Shown here: positions 10,521-20,085 of the stretch, piece after piece
Numbering within the stretch: the stretch's first letter is position 1
Layout of the letters: each line of letters starts with the position of its first letter
Assembly: GCF_000293785.1 (NCBI RefSeq)
Contig: NZ_AKZI01000036.1
Coordinates: 62,001-126,000 of the forward strand
Direction: 5' to 3'
Source: Rhodovulum sp. PH10
GTDB lineage: Bacteria > Pseudomonadota > Alphaproteobacteria > Rhizobiales > Xanthobacteraceae
DNA: 64,000 nucleotides
Position numbers and translations under genes: made by a program
The notes under the pieces: generated by a model
The model's input: only the letters and a program-made list of their open reading frames with translations
What the model was told of the DNA's origin: nothing
Database searches by the model: none

Positions 10521-10556
10521 GAGAGCGCGCGAGTTTTTCGCGCGCTCTCTTTTTTG
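10521..10556 (+). terminator. Intrinsic terminator after the HAMP gene
   Basis: A perfect 12-bp stem (10521-10532 GAGAGCGCGCGA, 10538-10549 its complement) with a five-base loop is followed by six T residues, 23 bp after the stop codon. It is the strongest terminator in the window. Confidence 0.93.
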
Positions 10557-10781
10557 CCGGCGCGATCGTCGACCGCGATGCAGGGACGTCCGGAGGCCGA
10601 ACCTTCGTTCGCGCCTTCCATTCATCGCTTCGCTCGACGGTGTCGAAAAACCTCTCGCACGATCGTGACTCCCGGCCGCTCGTCCCGGTCGCGCGGCCCA
10701 TGCATTGTCCCGGTTGCCGATGGTCGCACCCCGGCGCCCCGGTGCCGGCCGAAACCCACCACCGACCCGCGGGGAGTATTC

Positions 10782-11573
10782 ATGGCAACGCCGCACGTCT
10801 TTGCCGGAGCCACCGACGAGCCGGTCCGCCCGGCGATCCGCACGATAAACCTGTCCGACCTGCGCGACGCGCTCGCCCGTGGGGTCGACGATTTTCGCGC
10901 CATGCCGACCCACGTGATCTTTCTCGCTCTGCTCTATCCGGTGGTCGGGCTGCTGCTCGCCCGAGCGAGCTTCGGCTACGAGCTGATGCCGCTCCTGTTT
11001 CCGCTGGCGGCCGGGTTCGCCCTGCTCGGCCCGGTGGTGGCGCTCGGCCTCTACGAGCTCAGCCGCCGCCGCGAGCACGGCCAGTCGACCGCCTGGACCG
11101 ACGCCTTCCGGGTGCTGAACGCCCCCTCGATCGACGCCATCGTCGCGCTCGGCGCGGTGCTCATGGCGGTCTTCGTCGTGTGGATCGCGATCGCCCACGC
11201 GATCTACGTCTCGCTGTTCGGCTACGGCTCGCCGGCCTCGGTGTCCGCCTTCGTCGCCGACGTGTTCGGGACGCCGCACGGCCGCCGGCTGATCCTGATC
11301 GGCAACGGCGTCGGCTTCCTGTTCGCCCTTCTGGTGCTGACGATCAGCGTGGTGTCGTTCCCGATGCTGCTCGACCGCGAGGTCGGCGCGGTCACCGCGG
11401 TGCAGACGTCGGTGCGGGCGGTCGCCGCCAATCCGGGGCCGTTCGCGGTGTGGGGTCTGATCGTCGCCGGCTCGCTCGCGCTCGGCTCGCTGCCGTTCTT
11501 CGTCGGGCTCGCGGTGGTGCTGCCGGTGCTCGCGCACGCCACCTGGCACCTCTATCGCCGCGTCGTGGAGTGA
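10782..11573 (+). CDS. DUF2189 integral membrane protein
   Basis: A 263-residue membrane protein with about six transmembrane segments, matching the uncharacterised DUF2189 family of alpha- and betaproteobacteria. After a hydrophilic N-terminus it has a paired-helix region (FLALLYPVVGLLLA), a central amphipathic segment with DAFRVLNAPS, and further helices. The ATG at 10782 is chosen because GGGGAG lies six bases upstream and the preceding in-frame sequence is low-complexity. The stop codon is only 17 bp from the convergent Mth938-like gene. No function is known for the family. Neighbouring genes give no operon context. Confidence 0.82.
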   Translation: MATPHVFAGATDEPVRPAIRTINLSDLRDALARGVDDFRAMPTHVIFLALLYPVVGLLLARASFGYELMPLLFPLAAGFALLGPVVALGLYELSRRREHGQSTAWTDAFRVLNAPSIDAIVALGAVLMAVFVVWIAIAHAIYVSLFGYGSPASVSAFVADVFGTPHGRRLILIGNGVGFLFALLVLTISVVSFPMLLDREVGAVTAVQTSVRAVAANPGPFAVWGLIVAGSLALGSLPFFVGLAVVLPVLAHATWHLYRRVVE

Positions 11574-11590
11574 CCGAGCCGAGGTCTGCT

Positions 11591-11974
11591 TCAGGGAACG
11601 GCGATCAGGACGGCGCCGACCCGGCGGCGCTCGGCCAGAAGCATGTTCCAGGTGCGCACCGCCGCCCCGGTGGTCATCGCCTCGACGACGATGCCGTTTT
11701 CCCGCAGGCGTGTGCGCAGCGCCTCGGGGACGGTCCAGGGCGTGAGGCCGGTGCCGATCAGAAGGATCTCGACCGGCGGGTCGCTGCCGAGCACCAGCGC
11801 GACCACCTCCTCGCCGATCCCGTCGGGCGTGGCCGCGGGCACCGCCCACACACCGTCCGGCAGGCAGGCGATCGAGCCGCGGTGCGACAGGTCGCCGAGC
11901 CGGAAGCCGCCGTCGCCATAGGCGTCGATCAGCGCCGGCCGGGGCAGATGCGGGCTCGAGCGGTCGAGCGCCAT
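11591..11974 (-). CDS. Mth938-like domain protein (NDUFAF3/DUF498 family)
   Basis: A 127-residue small alpha/beta protein of the Mth938-like fold, shared with the mitochondrial complex I assembly factor NDUFAF3. Family features include LLIGTGLTPWTVPEALR and the terminal MTTGAAVRTWNMLLAERRRV. It lies 25 bp downstream of secF on the same strand, at the end of the yajC-secD-secF run, an arrangement recurrent in alphaproteobacteria. The mitochondrial homologue suggests a role in membrane-complex assembly, but the bacterial function is unproven. Confidence 0.85.
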   Translation of the reverse strand: MALDRSSPHLPRPALIDAYGDGGFRLGDLSHRGSIACLPDGVWAVPAATPDGIGEEVVALVLGSDPPVEILLIGTGLTPWTVPEALRTRLRENGIVVEAMTTGAAVRTWNMLLAERRRVGAVLIAVP

Positions 11975-11999
11975 CGGCAGTGTCCCGAACCGGTGCGGG

Positions 12000-12998
12000 T
12001 CAGGCGCCGGCCGGCGTCGTTCCCGGCTTGGCGGCGCCGCCCGCGGCCGCCTTGGCGGCCTTCTTGTTGCCGGTCGCGGCGTCCTCGGCGGCGTCGGTGC
12101 CGCGCTGGGTGCGCAGGCCGAAATAGATCAGCAGCGGCGCGGCGATGAAGGCCGACGAGTAGATGCCGACCACGGCGCCGAACAGCATCGCCTGGACGAA
12201 GCTCTGGATCGCCTCCGGACCGAAGAAGAACAGGCCGAGCAGCGACAGGATGACCGTCGTCGAGGTGATCACCGTGCGGGCCAGCGTGGTGTTCATCGCG
12301 AGATCGAGCAGCTCCTCGATCGGGATGCGCTTGTAGCGGCGCAGCATCTCGCGAATACGGTCGTAGATCACCACCGTGTCGTTGACCGAATAGCCCATGA
12401 TGGTCAGGACGGCGGCCACCGAGGAGAGGTCGAAGTCGAGCTGCAGCAGGCTGAAGAAGCCGATCGTCAGCACCACGTCGTGCAGCGTCGCGATGGTCGC
12501 GCCGACCGCGAACTCCCACTCGAAGCGGAACCACAGATAGATCAGGATGCCGATGATCGCCACCAGCATGCCGAGGATGCCGCTCTGCACCAGCTCCCCG
12601 GAGACGCGCGGCCCCACCACCTCGACGCGGCGGTAGTCGTAGGCGTCGCCGAGCGTGCCCTTCACCTTGGCGACGGCGGCCTGCTGGGCGGCATCGCCGC
12701 CCGGCTGCTGGGCGAGTCGGATCAGCACGTCGTTGTCGGCGCCGAAGCGCTGCAGTTGCACCTCGCCGAGATCGAGCGCCGTCAGGGTCGAGCGCAGCGT
12801 CGCGAGATCGGCCGGGCCGCTCTTCGACTGCACCTCCATCAGGGTGCCGCCGCGGAAGTCGATGCCGAAATTCAGCCCCACGGTGAAGAACAGCACCACG
12901 GCGAGGAGCGACAAGGCAGCCGACAGCGGGAACGTCACCCGCCGCCATTTCATGAACGGCAGGTTGGTGTTGTCGGGAACGAGGCGCAGCAGCTTCAC
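12000..12998 (-). CDS. secF: Protein translocase subunit SecF
   Basis: A 332-residue inner-membrane protein with six transmembrane helices, partner of SecD in the proton-driven completion of Sec-dependent export. Visible family motifs are NFGIDFRGGTLMEVQ after the first helix and the GYSVNDTVVIYDRIRE region in the C-terminal helices. A hydrophilic Ala/Lys-rich tail follows the last helix. It starts 16 bp after the secD stop, consistent with a yajC-secD-secF operon. Confidence 0.96.
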   Translation of the reverse strand: MKLLRLVPDNTNLPFMKWRRVTFPLSAALSLLAVVLFFTVGLNFGIDFRGGTLMEVQSKSGPADLATLRSTLTALDLGEVQLQRFGADNDVLIRLAQQPGGDAAQQAAVAKVKGTLGDAYDYRRVEVVGPRVSGELVQSGILGMLVAIIGILIYLWFRFEWEFAVGATIATLHDVVLTIGFFSLLQLDFDLSSVAAVLTIMGYSVNDTVVIYDRIREMLRRYKRIPIEELLDLAMNTTLARTVITSTTVILSLLGLFFFGPEAIQSFVQAMLFGAVVGIYSSAFIAAPLLIYFGLRTQRGTDAAEDAATGNKKAAKAAAGGAAKPGTTPAGA

Positions 12999-13014
12999 GG
13001 GCGAGCTCCGAGGA

Positions 13015-14622
13015 TCAGATCGGCACGGCGGCGGGCCGGGTCGCGCGCACCCACATGGCGACGATCAGGCGCGACAGGGTGAAGGCCGTGAACACGGTGG
13101 TGAACAGGCCGATCATCAGCGTGAGGGCGAAGCCGCGCACCGGGCCGGAGCCGAGGAAGAACAGCACCGCGGCCGCGATCAGGGTGGTGATGTTGGCGTC
13201 GAGAATGGTGGCGAGCGCGTGCTTGAAGCCGGCGTCGATCGCGTTGATGGCCGATCGCCCGGCATGCGCCTCCTCGCGGATGCGCTCGTAGATCAGCACG
13301 TTGGCGTCGACCGCCATGCCGACGGTGAGGACGATGCCGGCGATGCCGGGCAGCGTCAGCGTCGCGTTGAGGAGCGACAGCACGCCGAAGATCATGAACA
13401 CGTTGATCGCCACCGCCACGTTGGCGAACACGCCCATCAGCCCGTAGGTCACGAGGATGTAGGCGATCACCAGGCCGGAGCCGACATAGGCGGCGATCTT
13501 GCCCTTCTCGATCGAGTCCTGGCCGAGGCCGGCGCCGACGGTGCGCTCCTCGACGATCGTGAGCGGTGCCGGCAAGGCGCCCGCGCGCAACAGGATCGCG
13601 AGGTCGTTCGCCGATTCGACGGTGAAGCTGCCGGAGATCTGCCCCGATCCGCCGAGGATCGGCTCGCGGATCACGGGGGCCGAGATCACCTCGTTGTCGA
13701 GCACGATGGCGAACGGCCGGCCGACGTTCTCCTGGGTGGTGTTGGCGAATTTCCGCGCGCCGGAGGTGTTGAAGCGGAACGAGACGATCGGCTCGCCGGT
13801 GCGCTGGTCGAAGCCCGGCTGGGCGTCGACGAGGTCCTCGCCGGACACCATCGCCCGCTTCTCGACCACCATCGGCACGCGCTGACCGCGCTCGGTCTCG
13901 AACAGAAGCTCGGAGTCGGGCGGCACCAGGCCGGTCTGCGCCGCCTCCTGGGCGTTGGTGGTCATGTCGACCAGCCGGAAGGAGAGCTTGGCGGTCTTGC
14001 CGAGCAACGCCTTCAGGCGGCTCGGGTCCTGCAGGCCGGGCACCTGCACCAGGATGCGGTCGGCGCCCTGGCGCTGGATCGACGGCTCGACGGTGCCGAG
14101 CTCGTTGACGCGGCGCTCGATGATCTGGATCGACTGATCGACCGACTGGCGGATGCGCTCGGCCATCGCCGCCTCGGTGACGGTGAGGCGGATCAGGCCG
14201 TCGCCGGCGTTCGAGACGTCGACCGAGCGGTTGCCGGAGCTGCCCAAAATGCCGCCGAGCGGCTGCGACAGCGTGCGGAGCTTGGTCAGCGCCTCCTGCG
14301 GGTCGCTGCCCTCGCGGATGCGCACTTCGACGGTGTCGCCGCGGGCCGACAGGCCGGTGTAGCCGATGCGGGCGTCGCGCAGCACCCGGCGGACGTCGTC
14401 ACGGAGATTGTCGACCTTCTCGCGGCGCACCGCGCCCGAATCGACCTCGAGCAGGATGTGCGAGCCGCCCTGAAGGTCGAGACCCAGCACCACGTGGCGC
14501 TGGGCCCAGGCCGGCAGCTTTTGGAACACCGACTCGGGGAAGAAGTTCGGCACCGCGCATAGGCAGATGAACACCGTCAGCAGGACGATGCTCGCCGCCT
14601 TCCACCGCGAGAAGTAAAGCAT
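13015..14622 (-). CDS. secD: Protein translocase subunit SecD
   Basis: A 535-residue membrane protein that works with SecF and YajC at the SecYEG channel, using proton flow to pull substrates into the periplasm. It has one N-terminal helix, the periplasmic P1 region starting with VLGLDLQGGSHILLEVD, and a C-terminal five-helix bundle. That bundle has GMAVDANVLIYERIREE, the conserved D-N-E-R-E segment. The length is that of alphaproteobacterial SecD, shorter than the E. coli protein (615). The gene lies between yajC and secF on the same strand. Confidence 0.96.
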   Translation of the reverse strand: MLYFSRWKAASIVLLTVFICLCAVPNFFPESVFQKLPAWAQRHVVLGLDLQGGSHILLEVDSGAVRREKVDNLRDDVRRVLRDARIGYTGLSARGDTVEVRIREGSDPQEALTKLRTLSQPLGGILGSSGNRSVDVSNAGDGLIRLTVTEAAMAERIRQSVDQSIQIIERRVNELGTVEPSIQRQGADRILVQVPGLQDPSRLKALLGKTAKLSFRLVDMTTNAQEAAQTGLVPPDSELLFETERGQRVPMVVEKRAMVSGEDLVDAQPGFDQRTGEPIVSFRFNTSGARKFANTTQENVGRPFAIVLDNEVISAPVIREPILGGSGQISGSFTVESANDLAILLRAGALPAPLTIVEERTVGAGLGQDSIEKGKIAAYVGSGLVIAYILVTYGLMGVFANVAVAINVFMIFGVLSLLNATLTLPGIAGIVLTVGMAVDANVLIYERIREEAHAGRSAINAIDAGFKHALATILDANITTLIAAAVLFFLGSGPVRGFALTLMIGLFTTVFTAFTLSRLIVAMWVRATRPAAVPI

Positions 14623-14697
14623 CTAGTTCGTCGCTCCGATCGTCGCGCCGCCGTTGCGGCCCGCGCCGCCCCTGTCGTTTCGTTCCGCGCCTCGGCC

Positions 14698-15045
14698 CTA
14701 TTTGGCGGAGTCGTCCTTGTCCTTCACCGGCTCGCCGCGCGACCGCACCTCGGCCACCATGCCGCGAAGCTGGCGCGCCTTCATGCCGTCGCCGAGCTCG
14801 ATCTCGATCTCGTTGTCGTCGATCACCTTGGTCACCTTGGCGACCAGGCCGCCATTGGTGACGACGCTGTCGCCGCGGCGAATGTTCTTGATCATCTCCT
14901 GGTGCTGCTTCTGGCGCCGCTGCTGCGGCCGCAGGATCAGGAAGTACATGATGACGAAAATGAGGACGAACGGCAGCAGGGACATCAGCATGTCGGCGCT
15001 GCCCGCCGCTCCCGCGGCCTGGGCGTACGCAGGCGTGACGATCAT
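14698..15045 (-). CDS. yajC: Preprotein translocase accessory subunit YajC
   Basis: A 115-residue single-span inner-membrane protein. The hydrophobic segment LLPFVLIFVIMYFLILRPQ is followed by QQRRQKQHQEM and a small cytoplasmic beta-domain (GDSVVTNGGLVAKV). Two ATGs are possible. The one at 15045 is preferred because GGAG sits nine bases upstream, whereas the ATG at 15060 has none. YajC associates with SecDF and SecYEG. It is the first gene of the secretion run and is separated from secD by 75 bp. Confidence 0.93.
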   Translation of the reverse strand: MIVTPAYAQAAGAAGSADMLMSLLPFVLIFVIMYFLILRPQQRRQKQHQEMIKNIRRGDSVVTNGGLVAKVTKVIDDNEIEIELGDGMKARQLRGMVAEVRSRGEPVKDKDDSAK

Positions 15046-15273
15046 GGGTCGAATCTCCATCGGAAGGTCCGGCCGCCACGGCGCGGCCCGGGGGCGTTCG
15101 GAAAGCCCCCGCCGGAAAAACCGCCGGGACTATAACGGCCGTCGGGCCGATTGCAACGCCGCCCGCCGTGTGGACGTCGCCGCCTGCGATGCGCCGGCCG
15201 GACGGTCGCCCTGCGGCCGGACGCCTTGCGGGCCGCCGTCCGCCTCGCTATGGGAACCTCCGGAAACGGACCC

Positions 15274-16179
15274 ATGCATCAGCAATCAAACACCTCACTC
15301 CCCGCCCCCGACGTGCTCGAGCGCATCGCCGCCGCCCTCGAGCGGATCGCCCCGCCCGCGCCCGCCGCCCCCGACTTCTCCCTCGCCGACGCCTTCATCT
15401 GGCATCCCGAGGGGCATCGGCTGGCGCCGGTGCCGAAGGTCAATCGCGTCGACATGTCGCTCCTTTGCGGCATCGACGCCGTGCGCGACCTGCTGCTCGC
15501 CAACACCGAGCGGTTCGCCCGCGGCCTGCCGGCCAACAACGCGCTCCTGTGGGGCGCGCGCGGCATGGGCAAGTCGTCGCTCGTCAAGGCGGTGCATGCC
15601 GGCGTCAATGCCCGCCTCGGCGACAAGGCCGGCACGCTCAAGCTGATCGAGATCCATCGCGAGGACATCGAGAGCCTGCCCGAGCTGATGGGGCTTCTGC
15701 GCGGCACCTCGTGCCGGTTCGTGGTGTTCTGCGACGACCTGTCGTTCGACGCCGCCGACACCTCCTACAAGTCGCTCAAGGCGGTGCTGGAGGGCGGCAT
15801 CGAGGGCCGGCCCGAGAACGTGATTCTCTACGCCACCTCCAACCGCCGGCACCTGCTGCCGCGCGACATGATGGAGAACGAGCGCTCGACCGCGATCAAT
15901 CCCGGCGAGGCGATCGAGGAGAAGGTGTCGCTGTCCGACCGCTTCGGCCTGTGGCTCGGCTTCCACCGCTGCAGCCAGGACGAGTATCTGTCGATGGTGC
16001 AGGGCTACGTGGATCACCACGGGATCCCGGTCGCGGCCGACGTGCTGCGCCGCGAGGCGCTGGAATGGGCGACCACTCGCGGCTCGCGCTCCGGCCGCGT
16101 CGCCTGGCAGTTCATCCAGGATCTCGCCGGCCGGATGGGCGTGATGCTCGACGAGAGCAAGCCCGAGACTGCAGGCTGA
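15274..16179 (+). CDS. DUF815 AAA+-type ATP-binding protein
   Basis: A 301-residue P-loop ATPase of the DUF815 family. Walker A is WGARGMGKSS (about 94-103), and Walker B is FVVFCDDLSF (about 149-158). A sensor-like ATSNRRHL follows and the protein has a helical C-terminal lid. The start at 15274 follows GGAAACGGA; an upstream in-frame ATG at 15250 has no SD. It is divergent from yajC and convergent with the LysM/LytM lipoprotein gene, its usual neighbours in Hyphomicrobiales. The biochemical role is not established. AAA+ remodelling or loading activity is a family-level guess. Confidence 0.87.
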   Translation: MHQQSNTSLPAPDVLERIAAALERIAPPAPAAPDFSLADAFIWHPEGHRLAPVPKVNRVDMSLLCGIDAVRDLLLANTERFARGLPANNALLWGARGMGKSSLVKAVHAGVNARLGDKAGTLKLIEIHREDIESLPELMGLLRGTSCRFVVFCDDLSFDAADTSYKSLKAVLEGGIEGRPENVILYATSNRRHLLPRDMMENERSTAINPGEAIEEKVSLSDRFGLWLGFHRCSQDEYLSMVQGYVDHHGIPVAADVLRREALEWATTRGSRSGRVAWQFIQDLAGRMGVMLDESKPETAG

Positions 16180-16198
16180 TACCGAGGACGACCGAGCT

Positions 16199-16240
16199 CG
16201 ACCTCGTCCGATCGACCTCGTCCGATCGACCTCGTCCGGA
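16199..16240. repeat. Three tandem 14-bp units downstream of the DUF815 gene
   Basis: The unit CGACCTCGTCCGAT occurs at 16199-16212 and 16213-16226, with a variant ending in GGA at 16227-16240. It lies in the gap between the convergent DUF815 and LysM/LytM genes, just before one copy of the dispersed repeat. Confidence 0.85.
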
Positions 16241-16256
16241 GGGCCGCCGAAGCCGG

Positions 16257-16344
16257 CGTCTCGAGCCACGAGGCCCGACGCTCGCGCTCGTCCGTGCCCT
16301 CGTCCTTCGAGACGCGCTCCCGCGGCGTGCTCCTCCGGACGAGG
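16257..16344. repeat. Dispersed intergenic repeat, copy A
   Basis: This segment shares CGTCTCGAGCCACGAGGCC, TTCGAGACGCGCTCC and GTGCTCCTC with the segment at 35461-35528, in the same order. Copy A carries about 20 extra bases in the middle. CGTCTCGA and TCGAGACG inside each copy are complementary, so each copy can fold into a hairpin. It resembles short intergenic palindromic elements common in this order; the family identity is inferred. Confidence 0.75.
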
Positions 16345-16466
16345 CGAAACTCCGTCGCCGTCGGGTCGCGAGCTTTTCGGCTATCGTTTTCGACACCGGC
16401 CGGCCGCTCGGGCGGCCGGGTCGATCCGCGTTTCACGCGAAGGGCACGCGTGCCCACGCGTGCCCG

Positions 16467-18011
16467 TCACGCGCCCGGCAGATGCTGCATCGGGTCGATC
16501 GGCGCGGCGCCCTTGCGGATTTCGAAATGGAGCTGCGGCGAGGTCACGTTGCCGGTCTGGCCGGATTTCGCGATCACCTGCCCGCGGCGGACCTTGTCGT
16601 TGCGCTTGACCATCAGCTCGCTGTTGTTGGCGTACGCCGTGACGAAGCCGTCGGCGTGCCGGATCAGTACGAGATTGCCGTAGCCCTTCAGCTCGCTGCC
16701 GGCATAGGCGACGACGCCGTCCTCGGCGGCCCGCACCGCGGTTCCTTCCGGGACCGCGAGATTGATGCCGTCGTTCTGCTGCCCGTTGTTGCGGCCGAAC
16801 CGGGTGATCACCCGCCCGCGCACCGGCCAGCGGAAGGCGAGCGCGCCGTTGCGCTCGGCCCGATCCTCCTCGACCGCCTCCTCCACCGGCGTGATCTTCC
16901 GGGCGGTGGCGGCCGGCTCGAGCGAGGCGACCTGGGTGTTGCGCTGCGGCTCGGGCCGCGCGGCGGAAGCCGGCGGCGGAGCGGCCGGGGCCGGCGCGGG
17001 GCGCGCCTCGGCCTGACGAACGGGCGCAGGAGCCGGTGCCGGCGTGGGCGTCGGGGCGGCGACCGGAGCCGGCGCAGCGGCGGGTGCCGGCTCGGGCGGT
17101 CGCACCATCGCCTGGCGGCCGCCGCCGCGGCCCGGGATCACCAGCGTGTCGCCCATCTTCACCATGGTGTGGGGCGCGAGATTGTTGGCCCTGGCGAGGT
17201 CGCGCAGCGGCACCTTGTAGCGCCGCGCGATGCCGATCAGCGTCTCGCCGGGCGCCACGACGTGGCTGCCGGCGGCGCTCCGCGCGGTCGGAGCCGGCGC
17301 GGGTGCGGGCGGCGGGGCGGCGACGGTCGTCGGCGAGGCGGCCTGCGGCGCGGCGCGGCCGGAATAGCGCGGGATCACCAGCCGGCGGCCGGCGCGCAGC
17401 TGCGCCGAGGGCGACAGGCCGTTCGCCTCGGCGATCGCGTTCGGCGGCACGCCCCAGCGGCGCGCGAGCTTGTCGAGCGTGTCGCCCGGCGCGACGGTCA
17501 CCGGAGTGCCGCCCTCCCAGTCCCATTTCGCGGCGGTGGCGACCGCCGCCGGCTGCGGCGGCATGCTCGGCACCCCGCCGGTGTAGTCGGCCGATGCCAT
17601 CCGGATCGGCGGCGACGACGAGGCCGGCCGGTAGGCCGCGGTCGACGGCCCGCCGACCGCGCGGCTCGACACCGGCGTGTAGCTCGGCGCCCGCGTGGGC
17701 GCCGGAGGCGGTGCGTACTGCGCCTGCGGCTGCGGCGGCGGCGAATAGGCAGGCTGCGGGCTGTAGGAGGACGGCGCGTAGGACGGGGTGGGCAGCGGCT
17801 GCTGCTCGACTCGCGACACCGGCGCCGGGGTCGCACGCGGCACCGAGCCGGTGGTCTCCGGGCCACGCATCGAGGCGTAGGGATTCTGGAGCGGGCTGTC
17901 GGCGAGCCTCGTGACGTCGCCGCTGCAATTGGCGACCCCGAGGCCGAACATCAGCACCACGAGCACCCGCGTGACGGAGTACGGACTCGGCTTCTCGACG
18001 ATCGTACGCAT
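16467..18011 (-). CDS. LysM/LytM (M23) envelope protein, NlpD-like, catalytically degenerate
   Basis: A 514-residue exported protein. A hydrophobic N-terminus leads to Cys in GLGVANCSGD, a probable lipobox with an unusual Asn before Cys. A long Pro/Ala-rich linker carries two LysM domains (about 165-212 and 250-297, each with APG-T/E-TL and VIP). The protein ends in an M23/LytM domain (about 390-505). The zinc ligands of active M23 peptidases are replaced. The H-x-G-x-D position reads NDGIN, the YAH position reads YANN, and the HxH motif reads HFE. It is therefore likely an amidase activator like NlpD/EnvC rather than a peptidase. The location downstream of surE-pcm matches the nlpD position. 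ATG at 18011 is preferred over GTG at 18023. Confidence 0.88.
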   Translation of the reverse strand: MRTIVEKPSPYSVTRVLVVLMFGLGVANCSGDVTRLADSPLQNPYASMRGPETTGSVPRATPAPVSRVEQQPLPTPSYAPSSYSPQPAYSPPPQPQAQYAPPPAPTRAPSYTPVSSRAVGGPSTAAYRPASSSPPIRMASADYTGGVPSMPPQPAAVATAAKWDWEGGTPVTVAPGDTLDKLARRWGVPPNAIAEANGLSPSAQLRAGRRLVIPRYSGRAAPQAASPTTVAAPPPAPAPAPTARSAAGSHVVAPGETLIGIARRYKVPLRDLARANNLAPHTMVKMGDTLVIPGRGGGRQAMVRPPEPAPAAAPAPVAAPTPTPAPAPAPVRQAEARPAPAPAAPPPASAARPEPQRNTQVASLEPAATARKITPVEEAVEEDRAERNGALAFRWPVRGRVITRFGRNNGQQNDGINLAVPEGTAVRAAEDGVVAYAGSELKGYGNLVLIRHADGFVTAYANNSELMVKRNDKVRRGQVIAKSGQTGNVTSPQLHFEIRKGAAPIDPMQHLPGA

Positions 18012-18244
18012 CGACAGATCCACTCTACGCGACGGACGCTACAAGGACGACGAACACGCGAGGGACTTGAGCACGGATCGAGTAAAGATTGGTTTAAGGG
18101 GTATACCGTCGCTTAAGCACGACGACGCCCCGGCCGGACCCTGCCGGACCTCTCGAAAGCCTTCAAAAACAAGGCGTAAGCGCTTGAATCGAGGCACGAA
18201 AACAGGGTTTCCGCCGGCGCCACCCTCGGTTGAGGAGGCACTCC

Positions 18245-19012
18245 TCACGTCTTCAGACGGTAACCAGTCCGGAACATCCAGGCGATCACCGCGAGGCAGG
18301 CGGCGAGGAACGCGAGGGTCATGCCGAGGCTCACCCCGACATGCACGTCCGCGGTCTCGAAGAAGCTCCAGCGGAACCCGGAGATCAGGTAGACGACCGG
18401 GTTGATCAGCGCGACCGTCTGCCAGGGCGGCGGCAGAACGCCGATCGAGTAGAAGGTGCCGCCGAGGAAGGTCAGCGGGGTGATGACCAGAAGCGGCACC
18501 AGCTGCAGCTTCTCGAAGCCGTCGGCCCAGATGCCGATGATGAAGCCGAGCAGGCTGAAGGTGACGGCGGTGAGCACGAGGAACGTGAGCATCCACACCG
18601 GATGGGCGATGTGCAGCGGCACGAACAGCGCGGCGGTGGCCAGCACGATCAGCCCGAGCACGATCGACTTGGTGGCCGCCGCCCCGACATAGCCGAGCAC
18701 GATCTCGCCATACGACACCGGCGCCGACAGGACCTCGTAGATCGTCCCGGTGAAGCGCGGGAAATAGATGCCGAACGAGGCGTTGGCGACGCTCTGGGTC
18801 AGCAGCAGCAGCATGATCAGGCCGGGGACGATGAAGGCGCCGTAAGGAACCCCGTCGATCTCGTTGATTCGCTGGCCGATCGCCGCGCCGAACACGATGA
18901 AGTAGAGCGAGGTCGAGAGCACCGGCGAGACGATGCTCTGCAACAGCGTGCGGCCGGCGCGCGCCATCTCGAACACGTAGATGGCCCGGACGGCCCGGAA
19001 ATTGGTGATCAT
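18245..19012 (-). CDS. ABC-2 transporter permease (YadH-like)
   Basis: A 255-residue permease with about six transmembrane helices and the ABC-2 signature region ([16 protein letters not shown], then [15 protein letters not shown]). It couples with the ATPase whose stop codon overlaps its ATG by four bases (ATGA at 19009-19012). The pair most resembles the YadG/YadH type of exporter. No substrate is established from sequence. The pair sits between pcm and the LysM/LytM gene, probably as its own transcription unit because it is followed by a 230-bp gap. Confidence 0.88.
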   Translation of the reverse strand: MITNFRAVRAIYVFEMARAGRTLLQSIVSPVLSTSLYFIVFGAAIGQRINEIDGVPYGAFIVPGLIMLLLLTQSVANASFGIYFPRFTGTIYEVLSAPVSYGEIVLGYVGAAATKSIVLGLIVLATAALFVPLHIAHPVWMLTFLVLTAVTFSLLGFIIGIWADGFEKLQLVPLLVITPLTFLGGTFYSIGVLPPPWQTVALINPVVYLISGFRWSFFETADVHVGVSLGMTLAFLAACLAVIAWMFRTGYRLKT

Positions 19013-19950
19013 GCGCGCTGCCCGACCAGATCGACGAAAATGTCCTCGAGCGAGCTCTGCACGGTGTCGAGGTCGTGAAAGCGGATGCCGGCCTCCGACA
19101 GATCGCCGAGCAGCCGGGTGATGCCGGTGCGCTCCTCGCGGGTGTCGTAGGTGTAGACGAGCGCCCTGCCCTCGTCGGACAGCGCCAGCCGATAGCCGGA
19201 CAAGCCCTCGGGCACCGTTTCGAGCGGCTCGTTGAGGCGGACCAAAAGCTGCTTCTTGCCGAGCTTGCGCATCAGCGTCGCCTTGTCCTCCACCAGCACC
19301 AGCTCGCCGTGATCGATGATGCCGATGCGGTCGGCCATCTCCTCCGCCTCCTCGATATAGTGGGTGGTGAGGATGATGGTGACGCCGCTGTCGCGCAGCT
19401 GCCGCACCACCGCCCACATGTCCTTGCGCAGCGCGACGTCGACGCCGGCGGTCGGCTCGTCGAGAAAGAGGATGCGCGGCTCGTGGGCGAGCGCTTTCGC
19501 GATCAGCACCCGGCGCTTCATCCCGCCGGACAGCGTCATGATCTTGCTGTCCTTCTTGTCCCACAGCGAGAGCGAGCGGAGGACCTTCTCGACATGGGCC
19601 GGGTCCTTGCGCTTGCCGAACAGGCCGCGGCTGAACGAGACGGTCGCCCACACGGTCTCGAAGGCGTCGGTGGTGAGCTCCTGCGGCACCAGCCCGATCA
19701 ACGCGCGGGCGGCGCGGTAGTCGGTGGCGATGTCGTGGCCGTCGACCGAGACGGTGCCGGCGCTCGGCCGCACCAGGCCGCACACGGTGCCGATCAGCGT
19801 GGTCTTGCCGGCGCCGTTCGGGCCGAGCAGCGCAAAAATCTCGCCGGAGCGGATGTCGAGGTCGATGCCCTTCAGCGCCCGAAACCCGGTCGCATAGGTT
19901 TTCGCGAGACCACGGATGGCGATGACGGGGGGACGATCGGGCGGCTTCAT
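19009..19950 (-). CDS. ABC transporter ATP-binding protein (YadG-like)
   Basis: A 313-residue ABC ATPase. It has Walker [10 protein letters not shown] (about 43-51), signature [16 protein letters not shown], Walker [13 protein letters not shown] and switch histidine [11 protein letters not shown]. The C-terminal region after residue 230 is the accessory domain ending [11 protein letters not shown]. The gene overlaps the permease by four bases. Its own start lies about 135 bp from the pcm stop, so co-transcription with pcm is possible but not shown. Confidence 0.9.
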   Translation of the reverse strand: MKPPDRPPVIAIRGLAKTYATGFRALKGIDLDIRSGEIFALLGPNGAGKTTLIGTVCGLVRPSAGTVSVDGHDIATDYRAARALIGLVPQELTTDAFETVWATVSFSRGLFGKRKDPAHVEKVLRSLSLWDKKDSKIMTLSGGMKRRVLIAKALAHEPRILFLDEPTAGVDVALRKDMWAVVRQLRDSGVTIILTTHYIEEAEEMADRIGIIDHGELVLVEDKATLMRKLGKKQLLVRLNEPLETVPEGLSGYRLALSDEGRALVYTYDTREERTGITRLLGDLSEAGIRFHDLDTVQSSLEDIFVDLVGQRA

Positions 19951-20085
19951 GGGCGGGTGTTCCGAAACAGACGGCGGCCGACCCGCCCCGGCTGATATGG
20001 GCGGTATGGCCCGCAGGGCAAGGCCGGGAGGCTCGCCGGCGACGCCGAACCCGCGACCGGTATGCCGCGACGCCCCGCCCGCCCG

